A DNA stretch of 64,000 nucleotides from Cryptomeria japonica (Eukaryota; Streptophyta; Pinopsida; Cupressales; Cupressaceae). Below are positions 38,974 through 50,200 of the stretch, piece after piece. The position numbers and the translations under genes were made by a program. The stretch spans positions 512,891,034-512,955,033 of the forward strand of contig NC_081415.1 of NCBI RefSeq assembly GCF_030272615.1. Reading direction: 5' to 3'. How positions within the stretch are numbered: the stretch's first letter is position 1; each line of letters opens with the position of its first letter. The notes under the pieces were generated by a model that saw only the letters and a program-made list of their open reading frames with translations, did no database searches and was not told where the DNA came from.

Positions 38974-39244
38974 ATTCATTGTTTATCACAAAATGCTACT
39001 CGCTATCTAAATGCATATGGCTATTTACCCTAGTGACACTCACTGTTTATCACAAAGTGTTGCTATTTATCCTAGTGGTACTCCCTGTTCATCACAAAGT
39101 ACTACGGGTGTGACACTCACTGTTCATCACAAAGTGTTACTCACATTTGCACTCCCTGTTCATCACAAAGTGCTGCTCATATTTTAGTACTCCCTGTTCA
39201 TCACAAAGTACTTTATCTTGGTACTCACTGTTCATCACAAAGTG
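38974..39244. repeat. Seven-copy repeat inside the antisense intron
   Basis: The core ACTCMCTGTTCATCACAAAG recurs seven times, starting near 38974, 39037, 39079, 39114, 39150, 39188 and 39222. The last five are 34-38 bp apart. The flanks alternate between GTAC-type and GTG-type ends. Confidence 0.85.
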
Positions 39245-39375
39245 TCTTGATCTATCCTCATCTTCCTAGAGGACCTGCTTGAGTGTATCCTCTCAGCAGC
39301 TTATTCAATCGACAGCATATGTTCATCATAGAACTGTCGATTTGACCTCGAAGACCAAAACCATGCATTTTGACA

Positions 39376-39640
39376 CACAAATGCGCTTTAAACTCATAAA
39401 CGTGCTTATAGACTGCACAAACGCGCTTCTGCAACACAGACGCGCTTTCTGAACACAAACGTTCCTGCATTATGCACAAACGCAGCTAGGGAACATAGAC
39501 ATCCCTACATGACATAAATGCCTCTAAAATACCTAAACGCGCCCGCAATCAATGCAAACGCGGTCCCAGACGTGAACGCGCCTGGAACCGACACAGACGC
39601 GCCTGTTGGACACAGACGCGCTGGCACCGACACAGACGCG
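39376..39640 (-). repeat. 20-bp-period motif array, reverse orientation
   Basis: About 14 copies of CACAGACGCG or looser forms (CACAAACGCGC, CATAAACG, CCTAAACGCGCC). The last three are identical 12-mers GACACAGACGCG at 39590-39601, 39609-39620 and 39629-39640, again about 20 bp apart. They are exact reverse complements of CGCGTCTGTGTC at 30891-30902 in the leader array. Confidence 0.85.
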
Positions 39641-39919
39641 ATTGCGCGTTTTTGCATTTTTTTGGTACCCTATTCCTAGCGCATTTATTGCTAACTACTA
39701 AGCATTAGTGACAAAAACTTGAAATGCATGAAAGTACGAGGAGGTTTGGTGGTACTTACCGGCTCTCCTGCCTCTGCTGGCCTCTGGAATCGGCGAACGC
39801 GGTCGAATCTATGAATGAAGGCCATCGCTGTTGACTACTGCTGCTCTTTTTTTTCGCTCTGCACTGTGATCTTGTAAGGGTGTGGATGACAATGAGGATG
39901 TCTTTTGCCCGTGGTCTAT

Positions 39920-39925
39920 CTTATA
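39920..39925 (-). promoter_or_regulatory. TATA box of the antisense gene
   Basis: On the minus strand GGCTATAAGATAG lies about 95 nt before the ATG at 39825. This would place a transcription start near 39890 and a 5' untranslated region of about 65 nt. Confidence 0.5.
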
Positions 39926-40158
39926 GCCTACCCTAGCCCTCGCCTGCATTTTCCCGAGTCAGTCTTCTTCATCCCGTGACTCTGTCACTTTATCCGGTCT
40001 GTCCATTCTAGCCTTTCTTTCTTATCAAGAGATTGTCTACAATCTTTTCAGACATTTTCATCCAATCTCTCGAGGGGGCATATCATTCCCATTCTGGGGC
40101 AACTCTGTATCAGTTCATCTTATCTTCTTTGAAACAATGCGACAAGCCGCATTGTCTC

Positions 40159-40172
40159 AAAGAGGGGCAAAA
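40159..40172 (+). promoter_or_regulatory. Polypurine tract, gypsy element
   Basis: AAAGAGGGGCAAAA directly precedes the 3' LTR, a form common in Tat-lineage elements. Confidence 0.85.
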
Positions 40173-40963
40173 TGTAGACACCTAAAATTGTCCAGTCTAA
40201 TTAAATAAATATTTTATTTATTTAATTATCTAAGCCTAATTCTTCTATTAATTAAATAAATCTTTATTTATTTAATTAATTCATTTATCCTCTTCTAGCC
40301 TTATTTCTCATTTAAATAAATACATTTATTTATTTAAATTATCCTTTTCCTAAATTAAATAAATATCTTATTTATTTAATTATCTTACTTCTTCTATTAA
40401 TTAAATAAATCTTTATTTATTTAATTAATTCATAAACCTTTTCTACCCATGACACATGTCATTCATCTCTTAATTCATACACTACCTACCCCTTTCATTA
40501 TTTTATTATTTCTTTTACCTACCCTCTAATCCTAGCCGACCTCTCTTTTTACACCTCTCAATCTTATCCCTCCATTTCATATTGTGTCTTCTATTTAAGA
40601 AGATGCTTTCTTCATTGTCAAACCCTAATGACCTAATCACTTAGCTTAATCGACAATTTGGAGGACTCGACTACACTACGATCCTACTTGCAACCACATT
40701 CCGTTCTTTGTTGAGCTCTTGTGCATATTAAAATCTGAGAGCAAATATATCAAGCAAGATCAATGGAGATAGGAAGAATGGAGATCAAAACCCTATTGGA
40801 CATGTGATGGTATAATCTTTGTGATTTCATTTGATTTGCATTGTCTTAGGTAATCTTCATATGTTATGGTGGATCTTTGTTGATTGTTAGGCTAGGGTTT
40901 TGTGGTTGAATTCATTTAGCCTTTCAATATTGTTATTATTGTTATCCATTTTCACCATAAACA
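40173..40963 (+). repeat. 3' LTR, gypsy element
   Basis: 791 bp, the same length as the 5' LTR with about four substitutions and no indel seen. It is followed by CATCC, matching the left flank. Confidence 0.95.
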
Positions 40964-40968
40964 CATCC

Positions 40969-42071
40969 TAATGGCTAAAAAGCACCAACCTCCCGACCAT
41001 GTGGAACCAAATGAACCATCCCCCATGCTAGGAGATGACACAAGGTCCCAACACACACTCTAGACTAATCTGACACTCTAATCAAAGAGACTAACCACAC
41101 AAGGACTCTCAAGCAAGAACTCACACAAACAACAAGAATGAACTCCCGGAGGCATAAAACTCATTAAGACATAAATGCATCCAATAAGAACAATCATAAA
41201 TCAATAAGGGGAAACACATGTAGGAGTGAAGTGTCATCACATGCCACCCTCATAACATAATAACACAAGGCACCAGCCTAATGGACATGTGGAGCCATCT
41301 CAACCTATGAGAGACTAAGGGAGATTAGCTTACCATCTTCACGGCCTTCTCATGCTTGTCCTAAAACATCCTCCCTAGGACTAAGTCATGAGGTACAAAT
41401 CAATTTCTCATCTTATTAATTAATCTAACTACCCGACCTATCAATTATTAGGTTATCACTTATTTACAAATCACGGAAAACTCTAATGTGCCCTAGTGGT
41501 CTAGACTTCATGCATCCTTACAAGGAACCTCATGCAAGCCTATCTCTTGTGACCCTGGTCATCACAAGGAATCCCACTCCTCCTAACATGGCCCAACAAT
41601 AAATCACAAGAGGCTCTACCATATAAATACATGAAAATAATACTTAAAGTAGCCAAAAAACATTCACACGTACTCTCACAACATATGCAAGGTTACAACA
41701 ACATCCATATAGAAAAATGAGACTCTTAGCTAGCAATAAACAAATACTTAACAAGCCATCAAATGCTGCCATCAAATAAAGAATAACATCATAGCAATGC
41801 CTACTCGCTAGTCCAAAACAACATAAAAATCATCTCAATCATCCATGGTCTATCCACATGGAAGAGAGTCTAAAATATCCACAATGGTATAGAGAAGTAG
41901 ATATACATAAACCATCAAAATACATCAAGACTGATAAAAGTCAGATCTGGAAAATATTAATAGACCTAAAAAATAGCCTCTGGTACAAAATCCATTCAGG
42001 AAAATACCTTAGAAATGACCAAAAACTCACAAAATTCAACACATGGGCAGGTTAGCACTTTTGCCCAGTAG
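40969..42071. other. AC-rich spacer right of the gypsy insertion
   Basis: Continuation of the sequence left of 29778. No gene was recognised. Confidence 0.45.
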
Positions 42072-42230
42072 GACAATGCTTCTACAGAAGAGGATAGCTC
42101 TTCTACCGAAAAGGACAGTGCTTCTACCGAAAAGGACAACGCTTCCGCCAAAAGGACAATACTTCTGTCGAAAAGGATAGTGCATCTACTGAAAAGGATA
42201 GTGCTTCTGCCAAAAGGACAACGTTTAAGT
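42072..42230 (+). repeat. 21-bp tandem repeat (minisatellite)
   Basis: Seven units of GACAATGCTTCTACCGAAAAG and variants start at 42072, 42093, 42114, 42135, 42155, 42176 and 42197. Two units lack one base. In one plus-strand frame the unit reads as a heptad D-(N/S)-A-S-T-E-K, but the missing bases shift the frame after three to four units. Weaker echoes continue to about 42310. Confidence 0.85.
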
Positions 42231-44560
42231 TGCATAGAGTAGCACAAATGCAATACAGGACATCACTTTTGCACAATAAGACAATGCTTTTGTAGAACAA
42301 AGCTTTTGCACAATATTTACAGAAAACTCAAAAATTTCTCGAGTAAAATAATAAAATCCAGACTTTACAAAAAGGCTCGAAAAACATATGCAAAGAGACG
42401 CCTAGAAACAAGGATTACTTCGGTATAAACACAATAAAATATCTCCAACTATGGATCAAGATTAAATCAAATAACTTCATGGCACAAAATGAATCGAAGC
42501 ATTGCAAAACTCACAGAGCATCAAATCAAGATAGTCCCAAACAATCACAACTAAAGGACTCACAAAGGAAGACCAATCTCATCTCATACATGAGAGGATT
42601 AATCAACCAAATATTTCCATAGCAAATTCACAAAGCCGTGAAATACCATACACGGGAAAAACCAATAAATCTCCCAGCAACTATATAAAACCCAAATAAT
42701 ATAAAGCTTTCCTTCCCAAATATTAACCTTCAACAATAATAAAACTATAGAGTAAAATAACTTCTCATCCCAAACCCAAAACATTGCAGACACAAAGCAT
42801 ACACGGAGAAGCCATTAAAAGAAAATGCAAAGTGAAAGAACTCCAACTTGCAACCTAAAGTAATGGATTGAAGTTGAAGAAGAGCTCCCACAAGCCAAAC
42901 CAAATCCAATCCAAGCTCCAGCCAAATCCAGGAGGGAGTATATTTCATTTTGGAGTATATTTTACCAACACACCATATAATATAATTTATTCCCCCATTT
43001 TGAATTTAACCAATGAGAGTGAACTATAGGTAAAGTAAATAAAATATACTTATCTAGCTAAGTGGGATTATTTTATTTCTTTATTTAATTTAATGTGTTC
43101 ATACACCCCACTTAGGAATAAAAGTCAAACTATTAAATAAACATAAGCTGTAAATAAATAATCCAAAAGGGGATTAAAATCAAATAAACCAAAAAGCTAA
43201 TAAAATAAATTAAAGAACCAAATAAATGTAAGATATCAATTAAATATTAAACCATAGAAAGTCCAATAAATAGTTAATTAATTAAATACCATTAAAGATT
43301 AAATCACAAATGTAAAATAAACATTAAACAACAATAAAGCTTATCAAATATTAAATAATTGTAAAATCAATAAACATTAATTATCAAATAAATGTAAATA
43401 CCAAATAATTAAATATGCAAAATTATAAATTAAATACATTAAAATAACCATTACCAAATATAAAACTACACATCAAGAGCCACATAATTACTCTAACATA
43501 ATCAAGTAAATCAACTGGCATAAACTGAACTCACAACCAAAAGACCAAGCTTACTAACTGACATGGCAAATTATGCCAAGACACTGACTACTCACGGTGA
43601 ACAACTTAGACCTAGAGTATGTGAGGGGAACTCATGCCATCTCTGAACCACATACACCATTGGAACTAAAGACACGCTGAGACCTGTGAAGCCAGGTGGA
43701 GTCGATGTTTGGTACTTGCAAAATCCTGCAACCACAAAACAACAATACCACATATACATATGCATATATATAGAACAAGCAAGTGATAGAGAATCACGAC
43801 GACACATCCCACTCGCAATGAGTGGTGTTGAATCGTCTCTATCACGAAGACAGTCAAACAATAGTCAAACACATCTCATAAACATCTCATCATATGTAAT
43901 CATGAAGTAGGGTTAGCGTAATAATAATCATCATCAAAACCATGATAAATCTAATCTATCAATAATCCATCACACAGTGAGTATATAAAATCCATCGAGT
44001 ACATATATCATCATATCACATGATTAATCATGATAGTACCAACATCCATATAGATAATCAAAATAGCATATTTCCAATAGTGTCTAACATCAATCATAAG
44101 TCATTGAAGCAACATGAGTAAACATCATCCAAATCATCAAAATATAGTCTAGATAAGTCTATCAAGCATAATATAAAAGTCAACTCTAGTCAAAATAAGT
44201 CAAATCAAGGGTGTACACTACATTTCTATAGTGTTGAAGTTTATATTTTCATTTTTTAAGAAATGTTGTTTTAGCTACTTCTATTTCAATTGAATAAGTT
44301 TCACCCAAAACAAATTAACAAGCCTAAACTATGACACATCTCCAGTCTTTTACTTGTTATATACATAAATTGAAGTATACTTATACAATAGTGCATATAT
44401 TATATATAAACATTACATTATAATTCTTAAATATTTATATCTAAATATAGGTTTAAATAGGTAAGTAGCGAGACCTTACAATAAATTATACCTAAGAGAC
44501 TTTGCATCATTCGGGTTATTAAGAAAATACTTTCTAGATCATAATTGGGTGCCACGTATC
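42231..44560. other. AT-rich spacer
   Basis: Mostly A-rich. 43000-43500 is dominated by AAATAAA/TTAAT-type low complexity. 43560-43900 is more mixed but holds no gene I recognise. Confidence 0.45.
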
Positions 44561-46780
44561 ACTATGTCAATGTGTGTAACTCATGATGTCCTCTCACTTG
44601 TGAGACATCCCATTACTATCTCATAACTAACCTAGAGTAACCTTATAATAGTCATTTAGGATTATTGGAGGAACATGGCACTAATACCATAGTATTTTTT
44701 TATTTTTTTATTTATTTTTATGGGTAATGGGCTGAAGCTGATAAGGTGTACATACCCTACCCCCTTTGGGATCTGAACTTGTGACCTCTCTTTCAAGAAC
44801 ACAAGTTCTCCACCACTAGGCCAACTCAGGTTGTACCCATAGTATTTTTTTATTATTATCATGGTTATTATACATTAATGTTATTGGAAGGTATGTTAGT
44901 GTCTCTCTCTATGATAAATTCTAGCAAATATATTTTAGTATAGAACAAAATTTGTTTTTGTTAAAGAGGTAAATAACAAATTTTGAAGGGATATGAGAAT
45001 CATTTACAATACTCAACACAAGTTGACCCACAATAAAACAACAACATAAAGCTACTAAAATAAATTAAGTCTCCAAAATAAAATTAGATGATTAATTTTT
45101 TCTAATCGTAGCCAGAATTATTTTAAAATGAAATTTTTTCATTTTTATTTATATTTTTATTCTAGACATAAAAGGAAGAAAACACAAAAAGGAATATAAA
45201 AATATGTGGAAATGGAAAATAGGATAGTCTAACCCTATCACCTCCTGTTGCGTCCTCCTGATCAACGCAATTTCCCTGGTGCAGCGGTAAGGATAAAATT
45301 AACATTTCTAGGGGTTTAATCTTTTATCTAGCGATATTTTAGCATATTTCTCATCTCGTTTAATGTGAAAATAATTACTAGGAAAAAAGATCACCGAATA
45401 AATCATTTTAACTTAGCTAATTTTACATTATTGAAAACTATATAACATTTTCCAAAGCCAACCAAGTGGAAACAAAGCACCAATACTACAGCTGCCACTC
45501 TTTGCTCCAATTTCTAAGACGACCCATCTGTTCGACCCGATTTTTACGCAATTTATGTTCTCAAATTCCTACATTTCGGCGTTTTTAACTACCTTTTTCC
45601 TTTGTATGGATTGTTCTACAAAGTTTTTTTATCCTAATGTGCCTCTTTTTTTTGCTATTAATTAGTCACTAAGGGATGGTTGCAATAAATTTTAACAGAA
45701 TTTTAGAAATTTTATTATATTTGATATGGGTGAAGGATAATTAAAAATAATTTGTATCTTGATATATGAAAATGAAATTAAGAGAACAAGATACATTTAT
45801 CTTTTCTAAATCAATAATTTGTTGTGGGGTAATTTTGGTTTGGTTATACAATTTTGACTTGACTATTATAAAATTAGGCATTAGTAATCATTTATTTGTT
45901 TCTAGTCTAAAACATCAAAGTTATATGACAACCATCTACAATATTAAAAATCATGCTTGTGCTAGTGATCATGGTGGTTAAGAATACAAGGAGAGAACCT
46001 AAATGTTTGCGAATTCTTCATCCATTCCCTATTAAAACAAGAATAGGTTACTTTCTGCTAATTATATGTTCAACATAAATTTAAAGATACAATTAATTGC
46101 AATTGTATCTATTAAATGACACACGGTCTATTTATAGAAACAATGTTGAATTCCTTGATTATTAATTTGTGTAAAACCAGCACAATATAGATTATTGATA
46201 CGGAATAAGAATTATGTACTATAACAACTAGATCTAGTTTAATCATAATAATAGTCTCTCTTAATGATTCACATATTCAATGAAGGAATTTATTAGTATC
46301 ATCCATCTAAGTTTCTAATAGCTTGATAGATAGCATTTAGGCTCATTAATTGATCTTTAATTTTTTGTTTAATCATATGTTTATCTTTATGTTTTGATTA
46401 ATTATTTTATTTTATTGCAGATAAGCTCTAGTGTGGGCTTTTAAGCCCTGAAAACCTGGTCTGCAACTTTATATTACTTTCATGTTATATTAGGATATTA
46501 GCCCTCATTAATGCTATCAAACAACCTTTATGCGACCAAGAAATCAAGCATCTATACAACCAAGATCTGTTCTTTGTTGAGCTCTTGTGCTCAATACAAA
46601 ATATGAGAGCAACCCTATCAAAGAAGATGAATGGTATAATCTTTCATCATTTTGATACGTTGCATATTTTAGGTACTTCATTCGTGTATGGTGGATTCTT
46701 AATTGTAGAACTAGGGTTTTATGTGGTTGGATTTTCTGTTGGTTTTACAATAGTTTAATGTTCTATTTTCACCCTATACA
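44560..46780 (+). repeat. Dispersed repeat R1, copy b
   Basis: The fullest copy of R1. 44570-44890 matches 52035-52199, 44885-46050 matches 55570-57790 with interruptions, and 45076-46610 matches copy a. The last 220 bp (TTCTTTGTTGAGCTCTTGTG, then ATGGTATAATCTTT, then ATGGTGGAT, then TTCACC) line up with the end of the gypsy LTR, and the copy ends in ACA at 46780. It is therefore probably a solo LTR, or a larger remnant, of a relative of that element. Confidence 0.6.
44687..44854 (-). mobile_element. tRNA-derived SINE with 18-bp target duplication
   Basis: The body 44836-44705 on the minus strand is 132 bp. It starts GGTACAACCTGAG and has an A-box-like TGGCCTAGTGG (44823-44813) and a B-box-like AGTTCAGATCC (44779-44769). 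It ends in an A-rich tail (AAAAATAAATAAAAAAATA). It is flanked by the perfect direct repeat CCATAGTATTTTTTTATT at 44687-44704 and 44837-44854. The related sequence at 52137-52148 lacks the insert. The boxes are internal RNA polymerase III promoter remnants. Confidence 0.85.
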
Positions 46781-47274
46781 AATAACAATCTTTAAATTTA
46801 TAATTTAGATTTTAGATTATACTTTAATCAATGTTTTGAGTTCTAGTTTTTATAAATTTTTAAATTTTCAAATATGAAAATATTAAAAAAATTAATGATT
46901 TATAAATAATTAAATTATCTTCCAAAATAAATTGTTCTATTAAAAAAGATAACAATTTCTAATTTGAATATAAAATTTAAAAATTTAAATAAAGAAACTA
47001 ATATTTTGATTAAAAATAAAAAACTCACATAACTACTTTAAAATTTTATTTAATTTTTTTTGAAAAATATCAACCTTAAATACTTATATTAAATATATTA
47101 GTTAAAATAAATAACAACTGAAAGCCCCTTCTAAATAGATTTATATATAAAATACCTATACTCGTTTAATTAGAATTTGAGAAAAAAAAGCATGGAGAGA
47201 TTAAAGAAATATGTAAGTACATACACCTTGGTGTTTCAGATTCATTGAGTTCTCATATTCACTGTTTCAAGAAA
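46781..47274 (+). other. AT-rich upstream region of the receptor kinase gene
   Basis: Very AT-rich sequence between the R1 repeat and the start codon at 47275. A TATATATAAAA stretch at about 47141-47151 is a possible TATA box, roughly 125 bp before the ATG. There is no coding content. Confidence 0.4.
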
Positions 47275-50200
47275 ATGGAATACATGTTATTTTCGTTAAT
47301 GTTGATGTTGCTCCTTTCCTTCTCAACTCCACTCCAATCTCCTCTTCCTAACCATCAATCTCTATTGGCATTCAAATCTGCAATCACTTCCGACCCCCAA
47401 AAAGCCCTAGCAAATTGGAATAACACTATTCCAATGTGTAATTGGACCGGCATTAGATGCTCTCATAATCTGCAGCGAGTGGTTGCGTTAGATCTCACAG
47501 ATATGGATCTACAGGGCGTCATTTCTCCCGCGCTTGGGAATCTCACGGCTCTGGTTGAACTGTATCTCTCCTTTAACCAACTGCATGGAAGTATTCCTGA
47601 TGAGCTAGGCAAGTTGACAGGGTTGAAGTTTCTTTTGTTTCCTCAAAACTACTTTACAGGTACAATTCCACCCTCTCTCAAAAATCTGTCTATCCTAATG
47701 CACTTGGACTTGTCGGAAAATAATCTCCATGGACCTATTCCTCCTGAAATAGGCATGCTCATCCAACTACGTTGTCTCTACCTCTATGACAATCAGTTCT
47801 CGGGCAATATTCCTTCCTCAATAGGAAACTTGTCACAGCTGGTTGTTTTGCAATTGCTAAGAAACAGTCTCACAGGTCCTATCACTCCTGAAATAGGGAC
47901 TCTCACCAAACTACAAGAGCTCAAGCTCTTTCAAAATCAGTTGTTAGGTTCTATTTCCCCTGAAATAGGGAGTCTCACCCAACTAAAGCAGCTCAATCTC
48001 TTTGAAAATCAGTTATCAGGAAATATACCAAATTCCTTAGGAAATTGTTCTAAAATGGAACTCCTTGATTTAAGGAAAAATCAACTCAGTGGAACTGTGC
48101 CCACCGAGTTGGGCAATTTGGTCCTGGTTAAGAAAATTATATTAGAGTACAATCAGCTTGTTAGTAGCAGCAATATCCCTTTGCCTTTTCTCATTGCTCT
48201 CACAAATTGTTCCCAGCTAGAATTTATAAAAATGTCGTACAATAATTTGAGCGGTGTTTTACCTCGATCCATAGGCCACCTTTCTTCAAAGCTCTCCATC
48301 TTAGATTTTGGGAACAACCAGATAAGGGGTAACATTCCTCAACAAATTACAAATCTTACCAACTTAACCTACTTGAACATAAGAAACAATCTTCTAAGCG
48401 GATACCTGCCATCTGGACTCAAAAGATTCTATAAGTTTGAAAGATTGGATTTGAGTGGCAATAATATAGGAGGAGGCCTTCAAGAGGAAATCGGCAAGAT
48501 GAAAAGTCTAGGGGAGTTGGAAGTTAGTTGGAACAATCTATCAGGAACAATACCAGGCTCTCTTGGTAGACTTCAACAGCTGAGAAGACTTTTCTGCACC
48601 ACAACTATTTCTCAGGAGAGATACCTTCTGGTTTGCAGAAATGTCCAAACTTAGAACTGGTAGACATCTCTCACAACCACCTGAGTGGAAACATTCCTGG
48701 AAAATTTATGGCAAGTCTAAAAGGCCTTCAGTTTTATTTGAATCTATCATGGAATTTTTTACAAGGACCACTTCCTGTGGAAATAAGTAAACTTGTAAGT
48801 GCTCAAGCAATAGACATTTCTTGTAATAAGCTTGACGGAATGATTCCCTCAGCTCTTGCAAATTGCTTAGCACTGGAGTATCTCAATCTCTCTAATAATG
48901 CATTTGAAGGTCCGATTCCAGATGCACTTGGGAAATTAAAAAATTTGGAATCTGTTGATCTTTCTTTCAATTTCCTGTCAGGTACAATACCTACATCTCT
49001 TACAAATATGAAAGTGCTCCGCTACTTCAGTGCTTGTTTCAACAATTTGACAGGTGAAGATCCAAAAGTAGGATTGTTTTCAAATAACACATTTAATGAA
49101 TCATCTATGGGAAATAATGGTCTGTGTGGTGGAGAAAATTTACCAGAGCACGCATGTCCAAATCAGGGTAAGAAATTGAAGTCACCACTTACAAAAACAA
49201 TGTTATCAGCTGCTGGAGTGATCGCATTTTTACTGTGTATTTCAATCTTTGGAATATTGTGTTGTCGGAAATATTCATCAAGTCAATTTGATCTTCCAGA
49301 TTTCATGTTTGGAAGACTGAGATATCCAAGGTTAACATATCAAGAATTGGTCAATGCTACAAACAGATTTAATGAGACAAATTTGTTTGGTGTAGGTAGC
49401 TTTGGCTCAGTTTTTAAAGGAATTTTAAGAGATGGTATGTTAGTTGCAATCAAAGTTCTGAATTTCCAAAATGAAGAACTCGAGAACAGTTTTAAGAGAG
49501 AATGCATAATCTTGGCTAGGACTCGACATCGAAATCTCGTTAGAGTTATAAGTGCCTATTCAGACCTTAACTTTAAGGCTTTGATTCTTCAGTTTGCTAC
49601 AAATGGGAGCTTGGAAAAGCTTTTGTATCCTGAAAGTAATGAGGATGGTTGTGAGGTCAATATTGATGAATGTTTGAACATTGCTATTGATGTGGCCCAT
49701 GGCATGGAATATCTACATCACGATTGTCCTATCCAAGTTATTCACTGTGATTTGAAACCTAGCAATGTGCTCCTAGATGCAAATATGACAGCCCTTGTAG
49801 CAGATTTTGGTATCTCGAGATTGGCTGGTCCTACAAACTTAATTGATTCCTTAAGCACATCAATTGCCATGAGAGGATCTATTGGCTACATAGCTCCTGG
49901 TAAGCCTTTTTTTCCTTAGTTTTTTTTTTCTTAATACATATATTTTTAATATTGTCAGGAACAAGATTTGGTATCAACTGTAACTTCATCAATTGCAGAG
50001 TATGGATTGGGCATCAACACTTCTACAAAAGGAGATGTTTATAGCTATGGAATTCTCATTATTAGAGATGATCACAAGGAAAAGGCCAACTGATGCCATA
50101 TTTGCTGACGACCTGAACCTGCCAAAGTGGGTGAGGTCGGCTTTTCCAGAGAGGCTGGCAGACATTGTTGATAGGAGGTTATTACAAAATTTGGACGTGG

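Larger units (their letters stand above)
38513..39825 (-). pseudogene. Antisense split gene, plant mobile domain
   Basis: On the strand opposite to the retrotransposon. Exon 1 (39825-39760) starts ATGG and codes 22 residues (MAFIHRFDRVRRFQRP...). It ends at a perfect GTAAGT donor (39759-39754). The acceptor TTTGACTGCAG lies before 38935. Exon 2 (38935-38513) stays in phase and reads EYLSMLESRETFLST, one TAG at 38890-38888, and then a plant mobile domain: GLRHVLYVPEF, ALAERWHSETCTFHLP, GEMTVTLEDVYRILHIPIDG. The intron is 824 bp. A TATA box lies about 95 nt upstream of the ATG. The domain is short of full length and may continue past a GTGAGT at 38516-38511. Antisense extra frames are known in Tat elements. 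The function here is unknown. Confidence 0.75.
29778..40968 (+). mobile_element. Young non-autonomous Ty3/gypsy (Tat-like) element
   Basis: The element spans 29783-40963 (11.2 kb) and is flanked by a perfect CATCC direct repeat (29778-29782 and 40964-40968). The two 791-bp LTRs differ at about four positions by eye. It keeps a long leader, gag, protease and the integrase C-terminal GPY module, plus a 3.3-kb 3' region holding an antisense gene. Reverse transcriptase, nearly all RNase H and the integrase core are missing. The long leader, the gag style and the large 3' region with an antisense frame fit the Tat lineage (Ogre/Retand relatives). With so few LTR differences it moved recently, so a related autonomous element probably supplied the enzymes. 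Confidence 0.9.

Noticed and set aside
44769-44836. tRNA gene
   Set aside because: A- and B-box-like signals exist but there is no cloverleaf, and the A-rich tail with an 18-bp target repeat identifies a SINE.
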